DNA of 64,000 bases. It comes from an uncultured Campylobacter sp. (lineage in GTDB: Bacteria > Campylobacterota > Campylobacteria > Campylobacterales > Campylobacteraceae). Position 1 is the first letter of the stretch. Every line of letters starts with the position of its first letter. Below, in pieces: positions 17,608-26,682 of the stretch. The position numbers and the translations under genes are program-made. Where the stretch lies: the NCBI RefSeq assembly GCF_938039245.1, contig NZ_CALHVN010000042.1, positions 42,804 through 106,803 on the forward strand, read 5' to 3'. A model generated the notes under the pieces. The model was not told where the DNA came from and made no database searches. It saw only the letters and a list, made by a program, of their open reading frames with translations.

Positions 17608-19443
17608 TTAAGATATAGTTTTTAGATAGCCGTTATCGTTTAAAAACAGATACATTTCGCCTAAAATTTGCTTTCGCTGCGAGTCGGTTACGAGCTTTGA
17701 CTTTTCGATGCGCTCGCTTAGGATGTCTTGGATCTCGTAGATGTCGTAGTCAAGGTCCTCCATGATATCAAGGATCGATTGGCTCTCTAACAGGTGCGAG
17801 ATTTCAAATCCACTCTCGTTTATCTCGATAGTAGCTTCTGTTGGGTGAGTAAAGAGATTGTGCTTCATACCCAGCACCTCTTGATATGCTCCGACTAGGA
17901 AAAATCCTAAAAAGTACTCCTCTTGCTCCACGTCCACATCGTGCAAAAACAGAGGATTTTCCTCGTCGTCAAAGCCTATTTCGCCATCAGAATCGCACGT
18001 GATATCCCACAGCGACGCCGAGCGGGTAGGGCGCACGTCTAGGCGGTCAAGCGGCATGATAGGGAAATTTTGTTTTAAACCCCAAAAATCAGGCAACGAC
18101 TGAAATAGCGAGAAGTTTACGAGATAACGCTCCTGCGCTTCCTCTTGCAGCTTTAAAAGCTCGGCGTTGTGCTGTTTGGTGCCGAGGATTTTAGCCGCTT
18201 TTTTGATGATTAGGTGGGTTAAAATTTCGGCATTCGAGCGATCTTGCAGATCGACGTAACCCAGATCAAACAGCGTCAAAATACTCTCCATATGATCGAT
18301 GCTGTCGTGCAGATACTCTATCGCGTTTGATGGCTTTATCGTACTTAGCAGGTCGTTTAGCTCGGTGATTAGTTGAGGATTTTTCTTTTTAAGCACGAGC
18401 TTTTCCTCGGTGTAGTCCTGGCTAAAGAGCTCCAAAACCGGCGCTACTAGCACGGCGTGCGATGCCGCGACGAAGCGGCCGCTCTCGATAAAGATATCGG
18501 GCTCCACCTCGTTTCGCTGCGTAGCCATCGTTTTTAGCAGATATACCACGTCGTTGGCGTATTCGCTAAGCGTGTAGTTTCGGCTCGAGTTTTCCTTAAA
18601 CTGCGAGTACTCTATGGCTAGGCCGCCGCCTAAATTTATAGCCTTTAGGTTTTTTGCGCCCATTTTTCGCAGCTCGGCGTAGATATTTCCTGCTTCGATT
18701 AGAGCTTTTTTTAGCGGGTGGATTTCGGTGATTTGCGAACCGATGTGAAAGTGGATCATATTAAAGCGATTGAGCAAATTTGCCTCTTTTAGCAAATTTA
18801 CCGCTTCGATTAGCTCGGTCGCGGTTAGGCCGAATTTTGAGTTTATGCCGCCGCTTTTAGCCCAGATACCGGATCCTGAGCTATGCAGCCTGATGCGCAG
18901 ACCGATGTTTGGCTTTGGCGCGAAACGCTCTTTTGCGATGGCGATGATAGCCTCAAGCTCGTTTAATCCCTCGATCGTTAGCGTGATGTTGTGTCCCATT
19001 TCAGCCGCGATAAAGCCGATGTTTATCATCTCTTTATCCTTAAAGCCGTTTACGGTGATCGGCGCGCCTTCGTTGTTATACGCCATCACTAGCAGCAGCT
19101 CGGCCTTTGAACCCGCCTCCAGCCCGTAGCCGTATTTTTGGCCGTGACGGACTAGGTTTTTTACAAAGCCCGGATATTGGTTTACTTTTAGCGGATAGAC
19201 GGCGTTAAAGCTGCCTTTGTAGCCGAATTCGTTTTTAGCACTCTCAAAGCTTTTGTAAATTTGCGAAATTTGCTTGTGTATGAGGTGAGGGAAGCGCAGC
19301 AATAGCGGGCCTCGGTAGCCTTCGCTCCTGATGCTTTTTACGATGTCGATGATGGCGGGTTTTGAGCCGGTATTGACGCAAATTTTACCGTTTTCGACGA
19401 TGAAGTTGTTGTTTCCCCATAAATTTAAACCGTAATCATACAT
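17608..19443 (-). CDS. speA: Biosynthetic arginine decarboxylase SpeA
   Basis: A 611-residue PLP enzyme of the alanine-racemase fold converting arginine to agmatine for polyamine synthesis. The PLP lysine is in the conserved AVYPLKVNQYPGFV motif (about residue 87); HFHIGSQ and INLGGGLAIEYSQF are also present. Full length. Its start overlaps the end of hisS by 8 bp. Confidence 0.94.
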   Translation of the reverse strand: MYDYGLNLWGNNNFIVENGKICVNTGSKPAIIDIVKSIRSEGYRGPLLLRFPHLIHKQISQIYKSFESAKNEFGYKGSFNAVYPLKVNQYPGFVKNLVRHGQKYGYGLEAGSKAELLLVMAYNNEGAPITVNGFKDKEMINIGFIAAEMGHNITLTIEGLNELEAIIAIAKERFAPKPNIGLRIRLHSSGSGIWAKSGGINSKFGLTATELIEAVNLLKEANLLNRFNMIHFHIGSQITEIHPLKKALIEAGNIYAELRKMGAKNLKAINLGGGLAIEYSQFKENSSRNYTLSEYANDVVYLLKTMATQRNEVEPDIFIESGRFVAASHAVLVAPVLELFSQDYTEEKLVLKKKNPQLITELNDLLSTIKPSNAIEYLHDSIDHMESILTLFDLGYVDLQDRSNAEILTHLIIKKAAKILGTKQHNAELLKLQEEAQERYLVNFSLFQSLPDFWGLKQNFPIMPLDRLDVRPTRSASLWDITCDSDGEIGFDDEENPLFLHDVDVEQEEYFLGFFLVGAYQEVLGMKHNLFTHPTEATIEINESGFEISHLLESQSILDIMEDLDYDIYEIQDILSERIEKSKLVTDSQRKQILGEMYLFLNDNGYLKTIS

Positions 19444-20683
19444 TTAAAATCCTTTTAAGTTCCGTCTCCAAATCAACCAAATCAAGCGTTTTTTCGGCTT
19501 TTTCGCTCAGATCTTTTAGCCAAATTTTGCCCGATTTTAGCTCGTCCTCGCCGACGCAAAGGCAAATCCTAGCATTTGCGTTATCTGCGGCGTTTAGGTG
19601 CTTTTGTAGTTTTTTAGGCTCGTAGCTCACGAGAACCGGGATGCTTTTTCTTAAATTTATCGCTATTTTATAGACCGCATCCACCCCATCGGCATCCATC
19701 GCGCCGATATATACGCCGCCTCTTGCGCTTTGGCTCTCGCGGCCGCTTAGGATTTCCATTATGCGCTCGATACCCATCGCAAAGCCCACGCCGTAGCTGG
19801 CCTTGCCGCCTAGATACTCAACCAGCCTGTCGTAGCGTCCGCCGCCTGCGACCGCACTCTTTGCGCCGATCTCGCTTGAAACGAACTCAAACGCCGTTTT
19901 ACAGTAATAATCAAGTCCGCGCACGAGTTTTGGATCTATCTCAAATTCCACGCCGTTGCCGCTTAAAATTTCTTGCAGCTTTTTAAACTCGCCCGCGCAT
20001 TCGTCGTTTAGGCTACCGATTATCAGCGGCGCGTTTTCGTAAATTTTCTGACAGCTCTCGACCTTGCAATCTAGCACGCGGATAGGATTTGTTAGCTTTC
20101 TGCGCTTGCAGTCCTCGCAAATTTGCCCCTCATGCTCGTCTAAAAATTTAACCAATTTTTCGCGGTATGCGCCCATACTAGCGGCGTCTCCGAGCGAATT
20201 TACGAGTAGCTTGGTTTTGATACCAAGGCGCGAGAAAATCTCGCTTATCATCAAAATAACGCTCGCGTCCTCATAAACGCTGGGCTCACCGAAGCACTCG
20301 CAGCCAAACTGATGAAACTCGCGCAAACGTCCTTTTTGCGGGCGCTCGTAGCGAAACATCGAGCCGTGGTAAAAGTACCGTCTCACGCCGCCCGCGCGAT
20401 CAAATTTAGCCTCGATAAATGCGCGCACGACGCCCGCCGTCCCCTCAGGGCGCAGGCAAACGTCGTTGCCGCCCTTATCCTCAAACTGATACATCTCTTT
20501 GCCCACGATGTCGCTGCTCTCCCCGACGCTGCGGCAAAAAAGCGCCGTTTGCTCCAGGTGCGGAGATAACACGAACTCGTATCCGTAGTTTTTCGCGACC
20601 TCTTCGCAGATTTTGATTATCCTCTCATAAAGTCCCGACTGGGGCGGCAAAACGTCCTTCATCCCCCTTAATGCGCTAATCAT
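19436..20683 (-). CDS. hisS: Histidyl-tRNA synthetase
   Basis: A 415-residue class II synthetase. Motif 2 is around FRYERPQKGRLREFHQFG, the histidine-specific loops are LVRGLDYYCKTAFEF and GGGRYDRLVEYLGG, and motif 3 is GFAMGIERIM. It overlaps tmk upstream and speA downstream by 8 bp each, so the genes are cotranscribed. Confidence 0.95.
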   Translation of the reverse strand: MISALRGMKDVLPPQSGLYERIIKICEEVAKNYGYEFVLSPHLEQTALFCRSVGESSDIVGKEMYQFEDKGGNDVCLRPEGTAGVVRAFIEAKFDRAGGVRRYFYHGSMFRYERPQKGRLREFHQFGCECFGEPSVYEDASVILMISEIFSRLGIKTKLLVNSLGDAASMGAYREKLVKFLDEHEGQICEDCKRRKLTNPIRVLDCKVESCQKIYENAPLIIGSLNDECAGEFKKLQEILSGNGVEFEIDPKLVRGLDYYCKTAFEFVSSEIGAKSAVAGGGRYDRLVEYLGGKASYGVGFAMGIERIMEILSGRESQSARGGVYIGAMDADGVDAVYKIAINLRKSIPVLVSYEPKKLQKHLNAADNANARICLCVGEDELKSGKIWLKDLSEKAEKTLDLVDLETELKRILNV

Positions 20684-21254
20684 TTATAAACTCCTTTATC
20701 AAATTCGTTATTTTTTCTTCGTCCCAGGCGGCGCCTATTGTGACGTAGCGGACGTCTAGTTTTTGCAAAATTTCCTCCATCGCGTCCTGCACTCTTAGTA
20801 GATACGCAAATCCTCTAGCCTCTATGCCGTCCATCTGCGCGCGCGAGCCTAGGCGCAATCTTAGCGTGTTTTCGTCCGCTTTAAAAAATACTATTTTTTG
20901 CGGAAAATTTCCTTGCAGGGCAAATTTATTTAAGCTTAAAAGCTCCTCAAAGCTAAAATTTCCGCCCGCCAGCGCGTAAGCCATGCCCGAAACAAAGCCC
21001 CTGTCGCTCAAAATCATTTTATCTGAGTTGGGTTTTATTATCTTGCCCGAATGCTCGGCTCTATCGGCCAAAAATAGCAAAATTTCAGCCCTTTTATCTA
21101 GACCATTTTCTTTTAGTAAAATCTCGCGCAAATTTTCGCCAAGCTTCGTACCGCCGGGCTCTTTGGTCACGATGGCTTGCGGGAAAGCAGCCGATAGCCG
21201 CGCTATCTGCGTGCTTTTGCCTACGCCGTCGATACCTTCAAAAATCACGTACAT
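20676..21254 (-). CDS. tmk: Thymidylate kinase
   Basis: A 192-residue P-loop kinase phosphorylating dTMP. It starts MYVIFEGIDGVGKSTQ with the Walker A GIDGVGKST at about 7-15; DRGFVSGMAYA carries the DR(Y/F) motif. First gene of the tmk-hisS-speA-aspB run. Confidence 0.94.
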   Translation of the reverse strand: MYVIFEGIDGVGKSTQIARLSAAFPQAIVTKEPGGTKLGENLREILLKENGLDKRAEILLFLADRAEHSGKIIKPNSDKMILSDRGFVSGMAYALAGGNFSFEELLSLNKFALQGNFPQKIVFFKADENTLRLRLGSRAQMDGIEARGFAYLLRVQDAMEEILQKLDVRYVTIGAAWDEEKITNLIKEFIND

Positions 21255-21423
21255 TTTTCGCCTTTAAATTTGAGCGGTATTTTACAAATTTATAGCTAAA
21301 TAGCGGCTTTTAAAGCGCGTAACACATAACCAGATTAGGGCGATTTTGTTTCTACCGCATAAAAACACCGCAAGATTTTTGCGCCAAATTTTAACAAAAT
21401 ATAAGAATATTCTAAATATAATT

Positions 21424-22524
21424 TTAAATCAATCCTTTATATTCGCTGATTAGTTCAGGGTTTATCGCCTTAAAATTTTTACGCAAATCGCCTAAATCGT
21501 GATAGCTAGCTACGATAACAAAATCCGGCGTCGCGTCTATTTCAAGCTCGCAAATATCTGCTTTTAGCTGCTTTGCGCACTCTAAAATTAGCTTTTTAGC
21601 CTGCAAATATTTATCGTTTAGCTGCGTTTCTTGATTAAAAAGGTCAAAGATTTTCGCCGTTTCGTCGTCCTCGTTTATCTCGGCGCTAAATTCGTAATCA
21701 GCGACGTTCCAGATGATTAGACTTTTATCTTCTCTACAAAGCTCCTCGCGCTGCTTTTGCGTACCAAAACCGATAATAGGCGGCAACGAAACCTCGCCGT
21801 CGTAAGCTAAATTTATGCAGTAAAGTTTTTGGATAGGCGCGTGCATTTTGATCGTCTCTTTTAGCGCGGGCAGTAGCCTTTGCGCGGCTAATTCGTATAG
21901 CTTTTTGTAGCTCGTTTTTTTATCCGGTTTTTTATAGCAGACGTAGCCTCCCTCCAAAGTTATCGAATTTAGCTCGCCTAGTTCGTCGTACTCATAAAAA
22001 TAGTCGCGGTCTATTTTCGCTCCGAGCCGGTCTATGCCGCGCCACTGCTTTTGCGCTAGTTTAGCATTTGAGTAAATAAAATTTTCAATCCAGTATCCAT
22101 TATCTATAAATGCAGAGTAAATATTAACCAACAGGCCGCCCTCATAAACATATTTTTGCACGCTTACGCATTTTTTGTCGTAATAATCAAATCTATAGCC
22201 CAAAACCTCGTCTTGTTTGTAAAAATAAAAATCCTCGTAAAATCGCTCTTCGTCCGCGTATTGCTTTACCAAAACCACCCGCCCCTGCGCGTCAAATCCG
22301 TAGTCGTAGGCATCTGCTAGATTTTTGGGCGACTCTTTTAAAATTTTACCCCTTGAAAAACCGTGAAGCTCAAAGTAAAACGGCTCTAAATTTATATAGC
22401 TAGTAGATGCCCAGCGCCTGTTTACGACCTGCGCCTCGGCCCTATTTTTTAGAGCTAGATAGTCGTTGCCCGCGTTTTCAAAAAGCCTGCGTAGATTTTT
22501 TATTTCACTCATTTGCTCAGTCAT
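21424..22524 (-). CDS. Unrecognised 366-residue protein with YD/MORN-like repeats
   Basis: I do not recognise a family. The central part (about 85-210) is rich in Tyr, Asp and Gly in short beta-type units, such as FDAQGRVVLVKQYADEERFY, YRFDYYDKKCVSV and YFYEYDELGELNSITL, which resemble YD repeats seen in Rhs-associated and immunity proteins. The C-terminal ~150 residues look like a separate alpha/beta domain. No signal peptide or membrane span. It separates tmk from coaD, which are adjacent in C. jejuni, so it is a lineage-specific insertion. An immunity role is speculation. Confidence 0.55.
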   Translation of the reverse strand: MTEQMSEIKNLRRLFENAGNDYLALKNRAEAQVVNRRWASTSYINLEPFYFELHGFSRGKILKESPKNLADAYDYGFDAQGRVVLVKQYADEERFYEDFYFYKQDEVLGYRFDYYDKKCVSVQKYVYEGGLLVNIYSAFIDNGYWIENFIYSNAKLAQKQWRGIDRLGAKIDRDYFYEYDELGELNSITLEGGYVCYKKPDKKTSYKKLYELAAQRLLPALKETIKMHAPIQKLYCINLAYDGEVSLPPIIGFGTQKQREELCREDKSLIIWNVADYEFSAEINEDDETAKIFDLFNQETQLNDKYLQAKKLILECAKQLKADICELEIDATPDFVIVASYHDLGDLRKNFKAINPELISEYKGLI

Positions 22525-22800
22525 TTTATCTCCGAATTTTGATTTAAGTTTAGCTATTTTTAGTTGCTATAAATTTAGCCTTTTTTACCTAAAGCGCAAA
22601 GCGATATACTCGCGTTTGTTACTAAATTTACGAGCCGATTTACCTAAAGCAAATCTTTAGTTATTTTGAGCTACCTTACGCTCTGTGCTTTCATTTTAAT
22701 TTAAAATACATTAAATAAGGCGCCAAAAATAGCTTTGACGCAAAAGCTACGTAAATTTCCATCTACAAACATCAAATTTTACCGCATTTATGGGTCTGTT

Positions 22801-23277
22801 TTAGTCGCGAGCCGACTTTAAATTTTTTAAAATTTCGCTTGGAACCAGCTTACTGACGTCTCCGCCATGGCTTAAAACCGAGCGCACTATCGAGCTTGAT
22901 ATGAATGCGTTTTGGAGGCTTGGCATCAGATAAACGGTCTCAAGCTCATCCCAAAGTACGGCGTTTGCATAGCCGATTTGCAGCTCGTACTCAAAGTCGC
23001 TAACCGCGCGAAGGCCGCGTATAACGACGTTTATACCTCGGCTCTTGGCAAAATCCACGAGTAAGTTATCAAACCCGACGACCTCTACGTTTTTTAGATT
23101 TGCGGTTGAAATTTTAGCCATTTTGACGCGCTCTTGCAAGCTAAAGAGCGGTTTTTTGCTCTGGCTGGCCGCTACTGCAACGACGACCTCGTCAAAGATC
23201 TTTATCGCACGTTTGATGACGTCTAGATGGCCGTTTGTAACGGGGTCGAAGGTGCCGGGATAGATGCAGGATTTCAT
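22801..23277 (-). CDS. coaD: Phosphopantetheine adenylyltransferase CoaD
   Basis: A 158-residue nucleotidyltransferase for the penultimate step of coenzyme A synthesis. The N-terminus CIYPGTFDPVTNGHLDVI contains the T/HxGH-type motif, and ISSSIVRSVLSHGGDV is the C-terminal ISSTxxR motif. The next genes upstream are ubiX/flgA, as in C. jejuni. A 276-bp gap downstream (22525-22800) shows only AAATTT hexamers. Confidence 0.94.
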   Translation of the reverse strand: MKSCIYPGTFDPVTNGHLDVIKRAIKIFDEVVVAVAASQSKKPLFSLQERVKMAKISTANLKNVEVVGFDNLLVDFAKSRGINVVIRGLRAVSDFEYELQIGYANAVLWDELETVYLMPSLQNAFISSSIVRSVLSHGGDVSKLVPSEILKNLKSARD

Positions 23278-23588
23278 TTTTAACCTTAGGATATTTTTGG
23301 ACTCGATTTTACAGCTTTTTGCCTAAAATACGGCTTTTGAGCGATTTTGAGCGCTAAAATTTAAATAGGGCGGTAAAGGCGCGAAATGCTACGGCTATTT
23401 AAGATAATGACGCCTAGCAATGCAAACGGCGCAACTATTTTTGCGTATTAAATGCGCGGCTTTAAGTAGGCTAAAGAGCAGTAAAAACGATGTTTATTTA
23501 GATTAAATACAATAGACGGCATATATTTTAGATGGATTAAGCAAATTACGTCAAATTTAACGATAAATACTAATTTTTAACTGCGTGC
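23278..23588. other. Intergenic gap between coaD and ubiX
   Basis: 311 bp without a gene. It is AT-rich with a few AAATTT motifs; I see no RNA gene or strong terminator. Confidence 0.5.
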
Positions 23589-24545
23589 CTACGACCATCT
23601 TTGATAAATTCGGTGTTTGATGTCTAGCAGGTCAAGCCATTTGCCGACGATAAAATTTTCCATATCTTCAAGGCTACTTTGACCAGAATAATAACCCAAA
23701 ACGGGCGGCGCGATAACGGCGCCAAGAGCGGAGAGCTTTGCCGCGTGCTCTAGCGCTAGCGTAGAAAACGGCATCTCTCTAACGCCCAAAACCAGCCTCT
23801 TTCGCTCCTTTAATGCGACTGCGGCGGCGCGAGTTATCAGCGTATCGGCAAAGCCGGCGTGGATTTTGGCTAGGGTGTTGATAGAGCAAGGCGCGACGAT
23901 AGTAGCGTCTATGCCAAACGAGCCCGAGCTCGGCGCTGCGGCCAGATCGGAGTCGCCATGGATGGCGGCGCGATTTTGCAAATCTTGCCAAATTTGATAA
24001 ATTTCGTCTTGTTTGGCGTCTTTTTGAACGCGGTTTTTATCAATACTGCATTGGTTTTGAAATTTACGCTCGTCAAATTTGCTTGCGATTTCATCGTTAG
24101 GGCTTGCGTTTTTTTCGCCGTCATTAGATTTACAAATTTGCCAGTTTGCATCGAGAGTATAGTTATCTAAACCGGCAAATTTTAAACCGTTATCGCTCAA
24201 ATCTTGCGCATTATCCGCAAATTTGACGCTTTGGTTTTGCGATCTTTCATCTCCGCCTCCAAAATCTAGCTCGCCTTGGGCGGAGCCAAAATTTGCAAAT
24301 TTTGCGTCTTCGTGCGCATGCGAGTCATTTTTATTACAGGGCGTCAAATTTTGTTCTAAATTTTGAAAATTTACGTCCGAACCGTTTTTATAAAAAAAAT
24401 CCGTAAAATTTAGCTCTTTTTCTAGCACGTTCATTGCGTTTTTACTCACGCACAGATGTAGCTCGCTTCTTTTTGCTATCTCGCGGGCGAGCTTTAGCCC
24501 CAGATTTACGCCGCTTGCACCGCTGATACCTAGAAAAATTTTCAT
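23589..24545 (-). CDS. ubiX: Flavin prenyltransferase UbiX, with a long internal insertion
   Basis: An internal ATG at 24545, preceded by AAACAGGATGATAAG (good Shine-Dalgarno spacing), would give a 318-residue UbiX starting MKIFLGISGASGVNLG. UbiX makes prenyl-FMN, the cofactor of UbiD-type decarboxylases. The catalytic landmarks GISGASG, APSSGSF, IVAPCSINTLAKI and REMPFSTLALEH are present. The normal length is about 190; here about 130-140 Asn/Asp/Lys/Gln-rich residues are inserted between the first beta-alpha units (after FFYKNGS) and IHGDSDLAAAPSSGSF. The insertion DNA (about 23980-24420) carries 13 AAATTT hexamers. Activity is likely if the insertion is a surface loop. Confidence 0.75.
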   Translation of the reverse strand: MKIFLGISGASGVNLGLKLAREIAKRSELHLCVSKNAMNVLEKELNFTDFFYKNGSDVNFQNLEQNLTPCNKNDSHAHEDAKFANFGSAQGELDFGGGDERSQNQSVKFADNAQDLSDNGLKFAGLDNYTLDANWQICKSNDGEKNASPNDEIASKFDERKFQNQCSIDKNRVQKDAKQDEIYQIWQDLQNRAAIHGDSDLAAAPSSGSFGIDATIVAPCSINTLAKIHAGFADTLITRAAAVALKERKRLVLGVREMPFSTLALEHAAKLSALGAVIAPPVLGYYSGQSSLEDMENFIVGKWLDLLDIKHRIYQRWS

Positions 24546-25346
24546 CTTATCATCCTGTTTTTTCGAGATGATTTGCGCGCTAAAGACCTTTTTGTCGTTA
24601 TTTTTAACCTTGATAGTCTCGCCTAGATTGCCGTTTTCTAGCGCCGTGACCTCGACGATAATGCTAAGCGCCCCGTCGCTAAGCACGGCATTAACGCGCT
24701 CGCCTTTTTTTATGAGCGGTAGCGGGGTAAACTGCCGTAACCGCAACACTTCGCCGCTTTTTATGTTTTGTTTGGCCGCTAGCCTAGCATTTGGCGCATC
24801 GCTCATCATGTCGGGGCTAAACTCGCCAAGCTCGACCCAGTCCTTTGCAAAGTCCCCGATACCTAGCATTTGGCGCGTCACAAGCGGCTTGATAGTCCTT
24901 AAAACCGGCATTTTAGCACTAATCTCGTATCTAAAAAATACGCTTGGCTGCGAGCCGTTTGGCGTGATAAAACCGGCTCTAAAGCTGCCTTTTGGATTAA
25001 TTTTATTTACGTAAATTTTATCGAATTTGTATTCGTGGAAGTTTTTAGGAAGTTCGTTTTGGGGCTCGATAAGCGGAAATTTGACGAACTGTAGCCCCTT
25101 AAACTCACTCGTAACCTCTTGCAAAAACGCGCGCTGCACGAGAGCTAACGCGTCGCAGTTTTTTACAAATATCGTCTCTCCGCCGCTTTTGTCCTCAAGC
25201 TCTACGCCTCGTTTTTTTAAAATCTCTGCTAAATTTTGCGAATTTATTTTTGCGGCTTTGTTTTCGCCTAAATTTAAAATCTCGTCACTTTTATCCGTAA
25301 AACCCAAGTCCGCAAGCGTGATTTTACCATTTGAAACGCAATACAT
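23589..25346 (-). CDS. flgA: FlgA-UbiX fused reading frame (flagellar P-ring chaperone joined to flavin prenyltransferase)
   Basis: The reading frame runs without a stop from a FlgA-like SAF-domain protein into UbiX. FlgA features include RTIKPLVTRQMLGIGDF, ARLAAKQNIKSGEVLRLRQF and GERVNAVLSDGALSIIVEV, the C-terminal domain that chaperones FlgI for P-ring assembly. 25346 is the first in-frame ATG downstream of the tRNA gene. The hydrophobic segment FFLLFFPIFLFSS just upstream would be the Sec signal peptide but has no ATG, GTG or TTG, only ATT codons, so the true start is uncertain. In C. jejuni flgA and ubiX are separate. A lost stop, a frameshift at the junction (GGATGATAAG, which holds TGATAA in another frame) or a real fusion are all possible. 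Confidence 0.6.
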   Translation of the reverse strand: MYCVSNGKITLADLGFTDKSDEILNLGENKAAKINSQNLAEILKKRGVELEDKSGGETIFVKNCDALALVQRAFLQEVTSEFKGLQFVKFPLIEPQNELPKNFHEYKFDKIYVNKINPKGSFRAGFITPNGSQPSVFFRYEISAKMPVLRTIKPLVTRQMLGIGDFAKDWVELGEFSPDMMSDAPNARLAAKQNIKSGEVLRLRQFTPLPLIKKGERVNAVLSDGALSIIVEVTALENGNLGETIKVKNNDKKVFSAQIISKKQDDKMKIFLGISGASGVNLGLKLAREIAKRSELHLCVSKNAMNVLEKELNFTDFFYKNGSDVNFQNLEQNLTPCNKNDSHAHEDAKFANFGSAQGELDFGGGDERSQNQSVKFADNAQDLSDNGLKFAGLDNYTLDANWQICKSNDGEKNASPNDEIASKFDERKFQNQCSIDKNRVQKDAKQDEIYQIWQDLQNRAAIHGDSDLAAAPSSGSFGIDATIVAPCSINTLAKIHAGFADTLITRAAAVALKERKRLVLGVREMPFSTLALEHAAKLSALGAVIAPPVLGYYSGQSSLEDMENFIVGKWLDLLDIKHRIYQRWS

Positions 25347-25405
25347 CGGCCAAAGCGCTAAATCTGAAGAAAATAAAAAAATGGGAAAAAATAGTAAGAA
25401 AAAAA

Positions 25406-25480
25406 TGGAGCGGGAAACGAGATTCGAACTCGCGACCCCAACCTTGGCAAGGTTGTGCTCTACCCCTGAGCTATTCCCGC
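25406..25480 (-). tRNA. tRNA-Gly (GCC)
   Basis: 75 bases on the minus strand beginning GCGGGAATAGCTCAG and ending TTCCCGCTCCA; acceptor arms pair 7/7 and the CCA is encoded. The anticodon loop CTTGCCAAG gives anticodon GCC. The T-arm has GTTCGAATC. It lies between moeA and flgA, and its 3' end abuts the signal-peptide region of flgA. Confidence 0.97.
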
Positions 25481-25498
25481 ACCGTTTGAGAAGTCGCA

Positions 25499-25527
25499 AT
25501 TTTAGCAAAAACGTTTTCATTTGTCAA
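25499..25527 (-). promoter_or_regulatory. Promoter of tRNA-Gly
   Basis: On the minus strand TTGACA (25527-25522) is followed after exactly 17 bases by TAAAAT (25504-25499), 19 bp before the tRNA 5' end. It overlaps the end of moeA. The ATG inside the promoter opens a frame into the tRNA and flgA, but this is not a credible start. Confidence 0.8.
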
Positions 25528-26681
25528 GAAAATTTCAAAATTTTTAAGATTTCGCCCGATTTTAGCTCGCCGAGGCTTTCGCTTGTTACCAAAACGGCGT
25601 TACTTTTGATAAGCGGAGTTATCATGCCGGAGCCGAATTTATTATTATCCGTCACGCTAAATTTGCCCTCGCAAAAGCTACCGAGCACGATATTTTGGCG
25701 TCCAGATTTTATTTTTACGTCTTGATTTAGGGCGGCGTCAAATTTTTCAAGCTGTACGCCCTTTAAAAAAGGAACGACTAGCAAAAAGCACATCAAAAAC
25801 GCAGCCATTGGATTTCCCGGCAGGATAAAGACGATTTTTTTATCTTTTATAAACGCTTTGCTCGGTCGCCCGGGTCGGATATTTACGCCGTCAAAAAGCT
25901 CGCTAAAGCCTAAATTTAAAAGCGCCGTTTTCATAAAATCAGCCTCGCCCTTGCTCGCTCCGCCGCTTGTTATGATGACGTCAAATTCGGTCGCCTCTAG
26001 CGCTCGTGTCGTGCTTTCTAAGTCGTCTTTTATGATTCCCGCGTACGAGCTAGCAAAGCCGAAGCTTTGAAGCAAAGATGCGATGCCTGCGCCGTTTGCG
26101 TTGTAGATTTGCTCCTCGCTAGCGCTTTGCCACGGCTCGACCACTTCATCGCCGCTTGAAAATATACCGATCTTTAGCTCGCGCTCTACGCAGACGCAGT
26201 AGATGCCTTGAGCAGCTAGCATCATTACTCTTGCGGGCGTTAAAATTTCGCCTTTTTTTAGCAAAATTTCGCCCGCCTTAACCTCCTCGCCCTTATATCT
26301 TAGAGCGTTAAATTTTTTGACTTTGCTTTGCGGCGAGAGTTTGCCGTCCTGCAAAATAGCATCCTCAAAAGGCACTACGGTGTCGGCGTTTGTCGGCATT
26401 TTAGCGCCGGTCATTATCTTTACGCATTCGCCTTTTTTTAGCGTGATCTCGGCCTCGTCGCCAGCCAGCACGGTTGCCGCGACGCTTAGCGGCTCGCTAA
26501 AATCATCAAAATTAAGCGCGTAGCCATCCATCGCGGCGTTGTCGAAGGAGGGCAAATTTTTAACGGCAACGACGTCCTGCGCTAAAATTTTGCCCGTCGC
26601 GCGCTCAAGGCTCGCAAACTCGCCGCAGCCGTTAAATTTAGCTTTTTCTAGGATCAAATTTTGAGCAAGCTCTAGCGTCAT
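25524..26681 (-). CDS. moeA: Molybdopterin molybdenumtransferase MoeA
   Basis: A 385-residue enzyme inserting molybdate into adenylated molybdopterin. Seen: NLPSFDNAAMDGYAL (MoeA N-terminal signature), MTGAKMPTNADTVVPFED, TSGGASKGEADF and ILPGNPMAAFL. It follows murA with a 1-bp gap on the same strand, the order known from C. jejuni. Confidence 0.92.
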   Translation of the reverse strand: MTLELAQNLILEKAKFNGCGEFASLERATGKILAQDVVAVKNLPSFDNAAMDGYALNFDDFSEPLSVAATVLAGDEAEITLKKGECVKIMTGAKMPTNADTVVPFEDAILQDGKLSPQSKVKKFNALRYKGEEVKAGEILLKKGEILTPARVMMLAAQGIYCVCVERELKIGIFSSGDEVVEPWQSASEEQIYNANGAGIASLLQSFGFASSYAGIIKDDLESTTRALEATEFDVIITSGGASKGEADFMKTALLNLGFSELFDGVNIRPGRPSKAFIKDKKIVFILPGNPMAAFLMCFLLVVPFLKGVQLEKFDAALNQDVKIKSGRQNIVLGSFCEGKFSVTDNNKFGSGMITPLIKSNAVLVTSESLGELKSGEILKILKFS

Positions 26682-26682
26682 T

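Noticed and set aside
25347..25520. N-terminal extension of the FlgA-UbiX frame from an ATG at 25520
   Set aside because: It reads through the whole tRNA-Gly gene, and its ATG lies inside the tRNA promoter spacer; the extension has no protein-like character.
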